Of a DNA stretch of 64,000 bases, positions 1-10,239 are shown piece by piece. The notes under the pieces are model-generated. The model saw only the letters and a list, made by a program, of their open reading frames with translations. It had not been told where the DNA came from and did not search any database. A program made the position numbers and the translations under genes. The stretch's first letter is position 1. The number at the start of each line of letters is the position of its first letter. The stretch is taken from NCBI GenBank assembly GCA_031550535.1, contig JAVBOM010000032.1:1-64000 (forward strand), in the 5' to 3' direction. The DNA comes from Avichristensenella sp031550535 (GTDB lineage: Bacteria; Bacillota; Clostridia; Christensenellales; Aristaeellaceae).

Positions 1-165
1 CTGGTCCTTGACGCGGAAAACGATGTCGTAGGACTGCCCGGGGATCACCCAACCGGGGCCGTAGGAGACGCTGGTCATGTGTCCGGCGAAGGCGGTGCTG
101 GCGAGCGCGACGGTCAGGATCATCATGAGGAAGAGCGCGGAGCACTTCTTGGCATTCATTTTCAT
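1..165 (-). CDS. Secreted protein, N-terminal part (runs off window)
   Basis: The visible 55 codons encode a signal peptide (basic MKMNAKK start, hydrophobic core, AFA cleavage region) followed by GHMTSVSYGPGWVIPG. The same block opens the mature part of the protein at 900-1445, so the two are paralogues in tandem on the minus strand. The start at 165 is chosen because GAGAGG lies 6 nt upstream; an alternative start lies at 159. I do not recognise the family. The mature N-terminus is probably a beta-strand-rich extracellular domain (inference). The C-terminus lies outside the window. Confidence 0.75.
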   Translation of the reverse strand, partial: MKMNAKKCSALFLMMILTVALASTAFAGHMTSVSYGPGWVIPGQSYDIVFRVKDQ

Positions 166-251
166 TTCCATCCTCTCATTTATGGGCTTTATTGTTTTGC
201 GCTTTTTGCTTGCGGAGGGCGGATTTGCGTTCCGTTCCTCTCGACAGTTGG

Positions 252-280
252 AGTATAGCGCGGAAACTCGAAATTGTCAC
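252..280 (-). promoter_or_regulatory. Sigma-A-type promoter for the 1-165 gene
   Basis: On the minus strand GTGACA (275-280) and TATACT (252-257) are separated by exactly 17 nt. The leader to the start codon would be about 80 nt. The paralogue at 900-1445 has the same architecture (GTGACG, 17 nt, TATAAT). Confidence 0.6.
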
Positions 281-822
281 TAGTTTACAATGAATGTAAC
301 TTACGATATTTTCAAAAAAAGGAGAGCGAGGAAAGAAAAGGCAGGCAGGGCGCGGGGTTGCGGTGTGTGAAAGCCGAAAAATGGACAAGGTCGAAAGTTA
401 CACCGTCACCTGAGGCGAAAAAAGGATGGGCGCATCAAAGCGATGATGCTCAACGGCATACTTCCATCAGAACAGCGAGGTGACAGTTGAGCGATAACGA
501 CAGCCGTAACCGCAAAGCGTTGAAAATCGGCCTTTTTCCGATGAGAAAAACTGGTGGGAACTCATTCTCCATCGAGCAGCGCCATGCAAAAGCGCAAGGC
601 AAGCGAAAGAAATCAAGGCGCGGTGGTATCCTGGGGTCTAGCGGGCGCGACGGTAATTGCGTTCGGGAACAACTTTGTCCTGCCGCCACGCCCATCGAAT
701 GCCTGGAGCGCCGTGCGCGGAGGCGTCCGGCTGAAAGATGGATAGAAAATCAGGGAAAAGAAGCGACGTCAGGATTTGTGTAACGTTCGAGGAGCGCAAA
801 TGAAACAGCGGCATATCGGAGG
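281..822. other. Intergenic stretch with no convincing gene
   Basis: Open frames here lack a plausible ribosome binding site and have low-complexity, Arg-rich translations typical of shadow frames. I see no RNA gene or copy of the dispersed repeat. Confidence 0.5.
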
Positions 823-853
823 GAAAACAAAACCCCTCCGCAAAGGGAGGGGG
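823..853 (-). terminator. Intrinsic terminator for the 900-1445 gene
   Basis: Read on the minus strand, a CCCCTCCC / GGAGGGG stem with a short TTTGC loop is followed by TTTTGTTTT. It lies about 50 nt past the stop codon. Confidence 0.7.
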
Positions 854-899
854 ATCTATGCGACCGATCAGTCTCTGTTTGCTCGCGTGGCGCTCAAAC

Positions 900-1445
900 T
901 CAAACTTCCGGCGTTGCGACCGGCACCGGTGTATCCGGGGTTTCTTCGCCGTGCGTTTGCTCGGCAGGGACAACCTCCGGCACTGGGGTGGGAGCTGGCG
1001 TCGGCACGGGCGTCGGTTCAGGCATCACGGGCGCCGGCGTTGGGTTCGCGATGGGAATCTCAAAAGGCGTGCATAGCAGGGAACCGTCTTCCGCGTATGC
1101 GCTGATCTCCATCATGCCAAGCGGGGCACCCTGCCGGAGCAAGATGGTGGCGATTGTATAGCCATCGTCAAGCCGGCTCTGGTCGTAGTCGATATAGTAG
1201 ACATGCTGGGCGTTGGAGCTGCTAACGCGCAGGTTGATCGCCTTGTTAACGCCCTGGTTGGTTTCGCTGTCCTTTACGCGGATGATGATCTCATATGGCT
1301 CGCCCGGGATTAGCCAGCCCGGGCCATAGGAGACGCTGGTCATGTGGCCGGCCAGTGCCGGGACCACCATGAACACGGCCAAAAGGCCGATCAGGAGAAA
1401 GGCGGTTAACCTTTTTCCGCGCGCCGATCCTGTCGCTTTTTTCAC
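900..1445 (-). CDS. Secreted protein with Pro/Thr-rich tail
   Basis: 181 aa with a GTG start at 1445, chosen because GAGAGG lies about 10 nt upstream and the resulting N-terminus (VKKATGSARGKR, then a long hydrophobic stretch ending PALA) is a textbook signal peptide. The mature part starts GHMTSVSYGPGWLIPG, shared with the paralogue at 1-165. About 90 residues of mixed strand character follow. The last ~50 residues are a Pro/Thr/Val-rich linker with PTPVPTPAP-type repeats and no sortase LPxTG motif or terminal membrane segment. It may be loosely wall-associated or released. Function unknown; the family is not recognised. Confidence 0.75.
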   Translation of the reverse strand: MKKATGSARGKRLTAFLLIGLLAVFMVVPALAGHMTSVSYGPGWLIPGEPYEIIIRVKDSETNQGVNKAINLRVSSSNAQHVYYIDYDQSRLDDGYTIATILLRQGAPLGMMEISAYAEDGSLLCTPFEIPIANPTPAPVMPEPTPVPTPAPTPVPEVVPAEQTHGEETPDTPVPVATPEV

Positions 1446-1597
1446 AAGAACTCTGCCTCTCACTTTTTCTTTTGTAATTGCGGTGTCTGCGAAAACATGG
1501 TTCGTGTGCGAAGGTATCAGAGGCTGCTCCTTTAACGAAAACGTAATGACTATGAGCGGGAAAACGATTATTCTCACCTTCTCTGCCAATCGGGGGC

Positions 1598-1626
1598 ATT
1601 ATAGCATACTAATCCAGAAACGTCAC
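1598..1626 (-). promoter_or_regulatory. Sigma-A promoter with extended -10
   Basis: On the minus strand GTGACG (1621-1626), a 17-nt spacer and TGC-TATAAT (1598-1603) precede the 900-1445 gene, giving a leader of about 145 nt. Confidence 0.65.
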
Positions 1627-1861
1627 CTGGTATTTGTTACGACAGAGGTGATTTTCCGTAATAGTCAAAGAAAAATAGCAAACATATGTTCATGATAAAC
1701 AAAACTAAAAAATAAATGTTCGTTGAATTGCGTGCAAATCTGGAGGTGACCCGTGAAAAAGGCGCGGAGAACGGCGCGCGGCCAATATGGTACCCATTGC
1801 GTTCTTTGCATTGCCGAAACATGGCCGTAACAAAAAAGGAAAAAATGACGAATGGGAACCC

Positions 1862-2233
1862 TTACGCGGGGTAACCGCCCTTTTCGTCCCCGGTATGGGT
1901 ATCCCGCGCGCATTCGCCCCGCGCGCTGCCGCGGTGTATGTTGATGTGCTCAATCATGGCGAGCTGGACGAGAAACAGGCCGTCGTGCTCCCTGGCACGC
2001 GTTTGAAAAAAGGATTCGTTGTACGGCGTGACACGCCAAAACCACCCGCCGTTTTCATGGTGCAGCAGCACCTGAAAAAAGGTGTCCAGGAATGAAAAAT
2101 GTGCGGTGAGGCGTGCTCCACCGCCCTTGCTTTTGCTTATGGACACCAGGCGGATTCCCTCGCGATATGGATAGCGACGGAGCTTCCACCCAAATAGGGT
2201 GATCCACACCCGCCGTCTGAAGGCATCAAGCAT
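1862..2233 (-). CDS. Possible small hypothetical protein
   Basis: A 123-codon open frame starting ATG at 2233. In favour: the translation is not low-complexity in its middle (WITLFGWKLRRYPYREG, HHENGGWFWRV), and the upstream minus-strand sequence (around 2240-2320) resembles the leader of the 900-1445 gene (AAAAGAAAA-GTG context). Against: the ribosome binding site is weak (GGCGGG), the C-terminus is Arg/Gly/His-rich, and an overlapping plus-strand frame exists at 1787-2095. No family recognised. It could be a decayed gene; treat as tentative. Confidence 0.25.
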   Translation of the reverse strand: MLDAFRRRVWITLFGWKLRRYPYREGIRLVSISKSKGGGARLTAHFSFLDTFFQVLLHHENGGWFWRVTPYNESFFQTRAREHDGLFLVQLAMIEHINIHRGSARGECARDTHTGDEKGGYPA

Positions 2234-2430
2234 GCATCGTGACCCGCCACTTTTCTTTTGTGAATTGTCTTTTCGCGAAGGCGCATGTGTGGTACGCAAA
2301 ATACTCCATTTTGCGAATCCAGAATGCGGAATTATGAAAAATAGTACGTCGGCATTCCGTAATTGTCAAGAGGCGTAGCCGATGAAAATGGTTTTCGCCC
2401 AGCGACTGCTCCCGCGGTATCCCTTCCCGG

Positions 2431-2489
2431 ACGGCGGTGTTGATTTGAAAAATCAGGCGCCATAAGGGAATTCCGCAAGGAATTCCTAC
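2431..2489 (-). repeat. Dispersed double-hairpin repeat, copy 1
   Basis: Consensus in gene orientation: GGTAGGATTTC-n-GAAATCC (hairpin A), TTATGGCGC, GATT-n-AATC nested in GGCGC/GCGCC (hairpin B), ending GCCGCC. This copy is in minus orientation with GGAATTC arms in hairpin A. Confidence 0.85.
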
Positions 2490-2589
2490 CTCCCTCTATC
2501 CAATTCGTTGTGTTCGCTGCGCGCATAAATCAACAGGGGCGGAACCCCGGTATGCATGCATACGATCCGGGATTCCACCCCTTCCCGGG

Positions 2590-2640
2590 CGGCGGCGCGG
2601 ATGAAGAATCAGCGCCGCTAAGGGTTCTCGGGAGAGAACC
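2590..2640 (-). repeat. Dispersed double-hairpin repeat, copy 2 (diverged)
   Basis: CGGCGGCGCGGAT...ATCAGCGCCG followed by GGTTCTCGGGAGAGAACC. It sits only 8 nt past the typA stop codon, in the same orientation as typA, so it is probably transcribed as its 3' end. Confidence 0.75.
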
Positions 2641-2647
2641 CTGTTTC

Positions 2648-4489
<1,842 letters not shown>

Positions 4490-4535
4490 GGAATGCCTCC
4501 TTTATATGTGGGTGAGTGGGGAGGGGAGGTAGGCG

Positions 4536-4613
4536 CTAGGGGGACGCCGTCCCCCTAGGACCCTCTGCTAAAGGGATTTCATCCCTCTGGACTCCCGTCT
4601 TTGCCTTCGGCAA
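4536..4613. repeat. Array of three hairpins (second repeat family)
   Basis: Three palindromes in a row: CTAGGGGGAC-GCC-GTCCCCCTAG (4536-4558), AGGGAT-TTC-ATCCCT (4572-4586) and TTGCC-TTC-GGCAA (4601-4613). The first matches the hairpin at 4914-4934. These lie upstream of typA and are not classic terminators because no T tract follows. Confidence 0.7.
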
Positions 4614-4895
4614 GGTGTTTGCTATCAGTCAATGCGGTCAATGGATAACCGCCGGTATAAAACGCGCGCGAGGTCTTTCTTCATCATTTCCGATGCGAGG
4701 TGGCATTTATTCCCAGCGCGGGGAGTGCGGTGCATTGCGGTATGCCGTGTAGAAAAACCAGCCCGCCCGAGGCGAAAATAACGGAAGTCCAGAGGGGATC
4801 GGAGCCGCATTCCGCCAGTGGCGGAATAAATGCGGCGCAGAGCGGTTTTCATACAGAGCGCATCTTGTGCGCGACAATATGAAAACCCGGGCATT
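4614..4895. other. Intergenic stretch between typA and prfC
   Basis: No supportable gene. A minus-strand frame at 4625-4894 lacks a ribosome binding site and has no recognisable content. Confidence 0.5.
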
Positions 4896-4934
4896 GCCCC
4901 TCTGGCAGGGGTTCTAGGGGACAGAGTCCCCTAG
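4896..4934. repeat. Hairpin repeat, second family
   Basis: CCCCT-CTGGC-AGGGG (4897-4910 region) followed by CTAGGGGAC-AGA-GTCCCCTAG (4914-4934). It is immediately downstream of the prfC stop, so it may also serve as its 3' structure. Confidence 0.65.
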
Positions 4935-4941
4935 CATTCCT

Positions 4942-6546
4942 CTAATACAATGCCTTCGCCGTCTCCGCCAGCTTCAGCCCCTTGTTGTTCTCCTCCGCCC
5001 AGCGGATGGACCACTCGTTCTGGAACAGCAGGACGTCCCGGTCGAAGCGGTCTTGCGCCACCAGCGTGGTGGAGGACAGGCGCAGGTCAGACGCGGGGCA
5101 CGCGGCCTCGTCGATCCAGCGCACGAAGCGGTAGTCGAGCGGCTCGCGGCGAATCTCCACGCCGTATTCCGCGCGCAGGCGGTGTTCCAGCACATCGAAC
5201 TGCAGCACGCCGACCACGCCGACAATCAACTCCTCGCGGCCGATGTCCGGGCGCTTGAACGTCTGGATCGCGCCCTCCTCGGAGAGCTGCGACACGCCCT
5301 TGACGAACTGCTTGCGCTTCATGCTGTCCATCGCGCTGACGCGGGCGAAGTGCTCCGGCGCGAACACCGGAATTCCTTCATATCGCAGCTTCGGCCCCGT
5401 GGACAGCGTGTCGCCCAAGCGAAAGATGCCGGGGTCGAACAGGCCGATGATGTCGCCGGGGTAGGCCACCTCGACACTCTCCCGCTCGTCGGCCATGAAC
5501 TGCTGCGGCTGCTTTAGCTGAATCTGTTTGTCGGTCCCGCTGTGCCAGACGGTCATGCCCTTTTCAAACACGCCCGAGCAGATGCGCAGGAACGCCAGCC
5601 GGTCGCGGTGGGCCGGGTTCATGTTCGCCTGGATTTTGAACACGAACCCCGTGAAGTACGGCTCGATCGGGTCCACGGGTCCCATGTCCGCCTCACGCGG
5701 CTGGGGGGACGGCGCATAGGATAGAAAGCGGCGGAGAAACGGCTCCACGCCGAAGTTGGATACGGCGCTGCCAAAGAACATCGGCGTAAGCTCCCCCCGG
5801 CGCACGGCTCCCTCGTCAAACGGATCGCCCGCCACGTCCAGCAGCTCCATTTCGTTCTGCAGCCGCTCGATGTAGTGCGCGTCCAACGCAGAGGCGAGCG
5901 CGGGGTCGTCCATGCCGATTTCGTAGGCGCTCACGCGCTTTTTGCCGTGGTCGCCGGCCTCGTACAACTCCACGGTGCGCGTGTCGCGGTGGCACACGCC
6001 CTGGAAGTCGCCGTCCACGCCGATGGGCCAGTTGAGCGGGCACGCCCGGATGCCGAGCACCGTCTCCAATTCCTCCATCAGCGCGAACGGATCCTTGGCC
6101 GCGCGGTCCATCTTGTTGACGAACGTGAAGATGGGAATGCCGCGCATCCGGCAGACGCGGAACAGTTTGATGGTCTGCGTTTCCACGCCGCGCGCCGCGT
6201 CGATGAGCATCACGGCGCTGTCCGCCGCGACGAGCACGCGGTACGTGTCCTCGGAGAAATCCTGGTGGCCCGGGGTGTCCAGAATGTTGATATGCCGGCC
6301 GTCGTAACTGAACTGCATGGCGCTGGATGTTACGGAAATACCACGCTGTTTTTCAATTTCCATCCAGTCGCTGGTGGCAAATTTCTCGGCCTTGCGCGCT
6401 TTGACGGACCCAGCCTGGCGGATTGCGCCGCCGTACAGCAGCAGCTTTTCCGTCAGCGTGGTTTTGCCGGCATCGGGGTGGGAAATGATGGCGAACGTAA
6501 TGCGGCGGGCGGTTTCCTCCCGGATCGCGTCGGCTGGGGTGGGCAT
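4942..6546 (-). CDS. prfC: Peptide chain release factor 3
   Basis: 534 aa. RF3 is the GTPase that recycles RF1/RF2 from the ribosome after termination. Seen: P-loop SHPDAGKTT at residues 22-30, the RF3-typical KARKAEKFATSDWMEIEKQR switch segment (GISVTSS follows), DTPGHQDFSEDTYR near residue 90 (diagnostic of RF3 rather than EF-G), NKMDR near 144, then the beta-barrel and C-terminal RF3 domains. The start at 6546 is preferred over the longer frame because AAGGAGG ends 6 nt upstream of MPTPADAI. A sigma-A promoter lies upstream. Confidence 0.97.
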   Translation of the reverse strand: MPTPADAIREETARRITFAIISHPDAGKTTLTEKLLLYGGAIRQAGSVKARKAEKFATSDWMEIEKQRGISVTSSAMQFSYDGRHINILDTPGHQDFSEDTYRVLVAADSAVMLIDAARGVETQTIKLFRVCRMRGIPIFTFVNKMDRAAKDPFALMEELETVLGIRACPLNWPIGVDGDFQGVCHRDTRTVELYEAGDHGKKRVSAYEIGMDDPALASALDAHYIERLQNEMELLDVAGDPFDEGAVRRGELTPMFFGSAVSNFGVEPFLRRFLSYAPSPQPREADMGPVDPIEPYFTGFVFKIQANMNPAHRDRLAFLRICSGVFEKGMTVWHSGTDKQIQLKQPQQFMADERESVEVAYPGDIIGLFDPGIFRLGDTLSTGPKLRYEGIPVFAPEHFARVSAMDSMKRKQFVKGVSQLSEEGAIQTFKRPDIGREELIVGVVGVLQFDVLEHRLRAEYGVEIRREPLDYRFVRWIDEAACPASDLRLSSTTLVAQDRFDRDVLLFQNEWSIRWAEENNKGLKLAETAKALY

Positions 6547-6597
6547 GAAAGGCCTCCTTAACAATAGCGCTCAAGCGAGCCTGAATCACAGCCTACT

Positions 6598-6626
6598 ATT
6601 GTACTGTCATAAAGCGGGGTTGTCAA
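6598..6626 (-). promoter_or_regulatory. Sigma-A promoter for prfC
   Basis: Minus strand TTGACA (6621-6626), 17-nt spacer, TACAAT (6598-6603): a near-consensus promoter about 50 nt upstream of the prfC start. Confidence 0.8.
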
Positions 6627-6670
6627 ACAATATTCTGTTAACATCCACGTAATATCTTTCGTTTTTGGGG

Positions 6671-6698
6671 TTGCTTTTCTGGTTTTTTTTGGTACAAT
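6671..6698 (+). promoter_or_regulatory. Sigma-A promoter for the 6891 operon
   Basis: TTGCTT (6671-6676), 16-nt T-rich spacer, TGG-TACAAT (-10 at 6693-6698, extended). It is divergent from the prfC promoter. The leader of about 185 nt carries two copies of the dispersed repeat. Confidence 0.65.
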
Positions 6699-6750
6699 AT
6701 CCAAAGCCATACATGAGATGCAGATGTGTAACGAATGTCACCGGTAGAAG

Positions 6751-6810
6751 TAAGGATTCCTCGCGGAATCCTCTTATGGCGCCCGATTTTTCAAATCAGC
6801 GCCGCCATCG
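6751..6810 (+). repeat. Dispersed double-hairpin repeat, copy 3
   Basis: Full copy in plus orientation (GGATTCC-TCGC-GGAATCC, then GGCGCCCGATT...AATCAGCGCC), inside the leader of the transglutaminase gene. Confidence 0.9.
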
Positions 6811-6812
6811 AA

Positions 6813-6871
6813 GTAAGGACTTCGCAAGAAATTCCCATCATGGCCCGCGGCTTCGGTTGCGTGCCGCCGTC
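6813..6871 (+). repeat. Dispersed double-hairpin repeat, copy 4 (diverged, tandem)
   Basis: Starts GTAAGGACTTCGCAAGAA and ends GCGTGCCGCCGTC. It is tandem with copy 3 and ends 20 nt before the start codon of the next gene. Confidence 0.65.
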
Positions 6872-6890
6872 TAGGGAGAGTAGGAAAGCT

Positions 6891-7748
6891 ATGCGACGTA
6901 GGACCGAACCATGGAAGTGTAGGGTAACCTGGGCTTGTTTGGTGCTATGCTTGCTCATCGCCGGCGGCGCGTTGGGCGAGAGTTCCTATACCCCGATCTA
7001 TCCCGAAGCCTCCGGCGAGAAGAAATTGGGCGATAAAACCGTCACCGTCGATATCAGCCATATTGACCTCGGTTATTTTATGGTAAAGCATTCCGGCAGC
7101 AGCAAAAGGCTCAAGGTAACCACGACGATCAGCGGCGAAGAGCGCCGCTACAACCTCAACGGGGACGGCTTGTACGAGACCTATCCGTTCACCCAGGGCG
7201 ACGGAAAATATAAGGTGGCCGTGTATGAGGACGCGGGCAAGGGCGACGGTACCTACGCGCGCCTGTTTAACGAGTCCGTGAAGGTCAGCATGCCCGACCC
7301 AAACACCGTGTTCCTCGCCGCCAACCAGTTTGTGTGGTTCGAGCCGACGAACGAGGCGGTCAAAAAGTCCATGGAGCTGTGCGCGGGGCTGACGAACGAC
7401 TATGAGAAGCTCAACGTGCTTTACGATTACGTTTCCACCACCATCCGCTACGATTACGTCAAGGCCATCATGGTGCAGACGAACAAGAGCTATCTGCCGG
7501 TGGTGGACGACACGCTCGCGTCCGGCACGGGCATTTGCTTCGACTACGCCGCGCTGCTCGCGTGCATGCTGCGCGTGCAGGGAATCCCTACCCAGCTTGT
7601 CATTGGCAAGCTGATGGCCACCACCCCCCCGGGCGGGGGGCACGCCTGGAACAAGGTCTACATCAACGGCACCTGGCTGTTCGTGGACGCAACGTTCCGG
7701 GACCAGGGCTACAAGCAGTCCGCGTACATCGAGGAGCGCAGTTATTGA
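6891..7748 (+). CDS. Secreted transglutaminase-like protein
   Basis: 285 aa. The start at 6891 is preferred to the longer frame, whose first 52 codons are translated repeat sequence; GGGAGAGTAGGAA lies just upstream. An N-terminal hydrophobic segment (residues ~13-28, ending GGALG) suggests export. About 130 residues of beta-rich region precede the transglutaminase/papain-fold core with Cys in GTGICFDYAALLAC, His in GGGHAWNKVYI and Asp in WLFVDATF: a complete triad. It may be a protease or cross-linker of surface proteins. As first gene of the pilus-like operon (gap 48 nt to the PilC-like gene), it could process or anchor those proteins (inference). Confidence 0.85.
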   Translation: MRRRTEPWKCRVTWACLVLCLLIAGGALGESSYTPIYPEASGEKKLGDKTVTVDISHIDLGYFMVKHSGSSKRLKVTTTISGEERRYNLNGDGLYETYPFTQGDGKYKVAVYEDAGKGDGTYARLFNESVKVSMPDPNTVFLAANQFVWFEPTNEAVKKSMELCAGLTNDYEKLNVLYDYVSTTIRYDYVKAIMVQTNKSYLPVVDDTLASGTGICFDYAALLACMLRVQGIPTQLVIGKLMATTPPGGGHAWNKVYINGTWLFVDATFRDQGYKQSAYIEERSY

Positions 7749-7796
7749 TCGCTGTTAAATACGGGCGGCTTCACGGACCGCTTAGGAGGAAAAACA

Positions 7797-8858
7797 ATGG
7801 CTGAGACGAAAGCGAAAAACAAGACCCTCGCGCCGGAGGAAACCGCCATGTTCTGCGAGCAGGTGGCGCTCATCTTAAAGAGCGGCATCCCGATGTTTGA
7901 CGGCATCGAGACCCTGTGCCAGAACTATAAGGACAGCCGCTACGGCGCCGTGTTTGAGCAGATTAACGCGCGCGTCAAGACCACCGGCAACCTGTACGAA
8001 GCCCTGAGCGGCGCGGGGATTTTCCCCATGTATATGGTGGAGATGGTCAAAATCGGCGAGACGGCGGGCAAGCTCGACGACGTGATGGAGGGCCTGGGGC
8101 AGTATTACGCGCGCGAGAGCAAGGTTCGCTCCTCGGTCAAGAGCGCCATCATCTACCCCGTCGTGATGGTGGCGATGATGGCCGTGGTCATCGGCGTGCT
8201 GGTGTCCCGCGTGCTGCCGATCTTCGACCGCGTGTTCAGAAATCTCGGCACGGAGATGAACGCCTCCATGACGGCCGTGATGAACTTCGGCATGGTGACC
8301 GGCCGCGTGGTGCTCATCCTCGTGGCGGTGCTGATGGTGCTGGTCATCGCCGGCTTCATCCTCTATAAAACCGGCCACGGCCAGACGGTCAACCGCGTGG
8401 TGAGCCGCCTGTTCGGGCCGATCCGCCGGGTGATGGAAAAGACATCCTCCGGCCGGTTCGCCTCCGTGCTGTCCATGATGCTGACGGCCGGCTTCCCGGT
8501 CGGCGAGGCGATCACGATGTCCGCCCGCGTGCTGACGGACGACAGAACGCGCGCCAAGGTGGAAAAGTGCGCGCACGACCTGAACGAGGAGGGCGTGGAG
8601 CTCCCCAAGGCCATTGCCGACGCGGCGCTGTTCGAGCCCATGTACAACAAGATGATCCAGGTCGGCTACTATGCCGGGCAGATGGACCGCGTGATGCGGC
8701 GCATCGCCGACATATATGAAGAAGAGATTGACGACGGCATCCGCCGATTGGTGGGTCTGATCGAGCCGTCGCTGGTGGCGGTGCTGGCGGTGGTCATCGG
8801 CGGCATCCTGCTGGCGGTCATGCTGCCGCTGGCGAGCATCATGTCGTCCATCCTGTAA
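7797..8858 (+). CDS. Type II secretion/type IV pilus inner-membrane platform protein (GspF/PilC family)
   Basis: 353 aa with TTAGGAGG 7 nt upstream of the ATG. It has the typical two-copy T2SSF architecture: cytoplasmic helical domain (LAPEETAMFCEQVALILKSG, residues ~10-105), membrane segments (~115-140 and ~175-200), a second helical domain, and a C-terminal membrane segment (VAVLAVVIGGILLAVMLP). These proteins sit at the base of the pilus or secretion machine and contact its ATPase. The neighbours are pseudopilin-like proteins and a PilT ATPase, supporting one operon. Confidence 0.93.
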   Translation: MAETKAKNKTLAPEETAMFCEQVALILKSGIPMFDGIETLCQNYKDSRYGAVFEQINARVKTTGNLYEALSGAGIFPMYMVEMVKIGETAGKLDDVMEGLGQYYARESKVRSSVKSAIIYPVVMVAMMAVVIGVLVSRVLPIFDRVFRNLGTEMNASMTAVMNFGMVTGRVVLILVAVLMVLVIAGFILYKTGHGQTVNRVVSRLFGPIRRVMEKTSSGRFASVLSMMLTAGFPVGEAITMSARVLTDDRTRAKVEKCAHDLNEEGVELPKAIADAALFEPMYNKMIQVGYYAGQMDRVMRRIADIYEEEIDDGIRRLVGLIEPSLVAVLAVVIGGILLAVMLPLASIMSSIL

Positions 8859-8861
8859 GAA

Positions 8862-8920
8862 GTAGGGATTTCTTGCGAAATCCCCTTATGGCGCCCGATT
8901 CTTCGAATCAGCGCCGCCAT
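8862..8920 (+). repeat. Dispersed double-hairpin repeat, copy 5
   Basis: Near-consensus copy 4 nt after the PilC-like stop codon and 46 nt before the next start codon. It lies within an operon, so it must be transcribed. Confidence 0.92.
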
Positions 8921-8966
8921 CGTTGCAAGCGCGGAAATCTGTAGCGCACGGTAAGGAGTGAAAACG

Positions 8967-9314
8967 GTGCACCTGTATCAAACGCGGCCCCGCTTCCCCT
9001 GGAAGGGGCTGGTGATCACGCTGGCCGCGTTCGCGGCGGTCATCTGGCTGTTCGTGAGCCTGCTGGCGCGCACCGGCGAGACCGCCGACCGCGAGCAGGA
9101 AACGCTGCTGAAGAACGCGATCACCGCCGCCGCCGTGAGCGCCTACGCCATCGAGGGCAAGTTTCCCGCCACCATTGAGGAAATCCAGCGGGAGTACGGC
9201 GTCGTGATTGACAGCGAGCGGTTTGTGGTGTTCTACGACCGGGGCGGGATGGGCAACCGGATGCCGATGATTCGCGTGATCAACCTCGCGCCGCAAAGGG
9301 GAGAGAACGAGTGA
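8967..9314 (+). CDS. Membrane-anchored pseudopilin-like small protein
   Basis: 115 aa. GTG start at 8967, because AAGGAG lies 8 nt upstream; a GTG 9 nt earlier would overlap that site. One N-terminal membrane helix (residues ~15-33), then LLKNAITAAAVSAYAIEGKFPATIEEI, reminiscent of pilin-type extracellular domains in which an alpha helix precedes a small sheet. There is no prepilin GFxxxE motif. It overlaps the next gene by 4 nt (GTGA). Probably a minor structural component of the pilus-like system (inference). Confidence 0.75.
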   Translation: MHLYQTRPRFPWKGLVITLAAFAAVIWLFVSLLARTGETADREQETLLKNAITAAAVSAYAIEGKFPATIEEIQREYGVVIDSERFVVFYDRGGMGNRMPMIRVINLAPQRGENE

Positions 9315-9826
9315 ACAAGCGAAGCAGGGGAGCCGGAACCACCCACATGATGGGTGGGTTGTTCACGTTCGCGCTTTTCGCGATGTTTGTCGTGCTGTCG
9401 CTGCTGATTGTGGTCATCGGCGTGGACGGTTACAAGGGCGTGGTGGACACTGGCGACTCGACAAACGAGCTGCGGACATCCCTTGGCTATGTGATGAACA
9501 AGCTGCACAGCAAGGCCGCCATGGACGGGGCCGCCATTGTGGAGGTCGGGGGCATTCGCACGCTGGCGCTGACGGAGGTCAACGACGAGGGCGTGCCGGT
9601 GAACTTCTATATCTACCATTATGAAGGCGCGCTGTACGAGACGGTTCTCTATGAGGATATGGGGTACCTGGACCCGGAGGGCGACACGCGGTTGACGGAA
9701 GTCGCCTCCTTTGTCATGGAGCAGGGCGAGAACGGGCTGTTTCGGTTTACGGCGGTCACAGAGGACGGACGGACGCAAACGGTGCACGCGGCGCCGGGCG
9801 TCCAGGAAGGAGGGGTTCGCCGGTGA
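9311..9826 (+). CDS. DUF4860-like membrane protein of the pilus-like operon
   Basis: 171 aa, GTG start overlapping the previous stop by 4 nt. A short basic N-terminus, then a strong hydrophobic helix (residues ~14-40, GLFTFALFAMFVVLSLLIVV) and a mostly beta extracytoplasmic domain (LGYVMNKLHSKAAMDGAAIV...). The layout and domain resemble DUF4860 proteins found with type II secretion-like genes in Clostridia (recognition from memory). It lacks a canonical prepilin cleavage site. Translationally coupled on both sides, so probably made stoichiometrically with its neighbours. Confidence 0.7.
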   Translation: MNKRSRGAGTTHMMGGLFTFALFAMFVVLSLLIVVIGVDGYKGVVDTGDSTNELRTSLGYVMNKLHSKAAMDGAAIVEVGGIRTLALTEVNDEGVPVNFYIYHYEGALYETVLYEDMGYLDPEGDTRLTEVASFVMEQGENGLFRFTAVTEDGRTQTVHAAPGVQEGGVRR

Positions 9827-10239
9827 ATAAAGCGGGCAAGCCCAATTCCCTCCTGATTGAATTGGTCATCGTGCTGCTGTTTTTCTCGTTGTCCGCTGTG
9901 GTAATCCTGCAGCTGTTCGTCGCCGCGCACGACAAGAGCGTTGACAGCGCGGTGGGAACCGAGGCCACGCTGATGGCGGAGGACATTGCCGAGCGGTTCC
10001 GCGCGGGCGGTCTGGAACCGGGCGTGTTCCTCGCGGGCGACGGCTGGACGGAGGCGGCGGGCGCGTACACCCGGCAGGCAGAGGCCAGCGGGCACGCCGT
10101 GCGCCTGACGGCGGATGTGGCCCGGGAGGTTACCCCCGCGGGAAGCCTTGACACAATCACACTGACAGTATATGATGATGATTCGGTCGTCGTATCGCTG
10201 CCAGTGGTCCGCTATTCGCCTGGGGAGGGGACCGTATGA
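9823..10239 (+). CDS. Prepilin-like protein
   Basis: 138 aa, GTG start overlapping the upstream gene by 4 nt, with GGAGGGG upstream. Near the N-terminus SLLIELVIVLLFFSLS aligns with the pilin helix (FTLIELVIV), conserving the Glu at position 5, but the residue before the expected cleavage point is Asn instead of Gly. The C-terminal ~100 residues form a soluble domain. It may be a pseudopilin processed atypically or left uncleaved. No prepilin peptidase is present in this window. Confidence 0.75.
   Translation: MNKAGKPNSLLIELVIVLLFFSLSAVVILQLFVAAHDKSVDSAVGTEATLMAEDIAERFRAGGLEPGVFLAGDGWTEAAGAYTRQAEASGHAVRLTADVAREVTPAGSLDTITLTVYDDDSVVVSLPVVRYSPGEGTV

Noticed and set aside
487..783. 98-codon plus-strand frame in the first intergenic region
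   Set aside because: Highly basic, low-complexity translation without start signals.
4625..4894. 89-codon minus-strand frame between typA and prfC
   Set aside because: No ribosome binding site, no recognisable content, overlaps hairpin repeats.
6735..6890. N-terminal extension of the transglutaminase-like protein
   Set aside because: These codons are translated repeat DNA; a signal peptide and ribosome binding site support the start at 6891.
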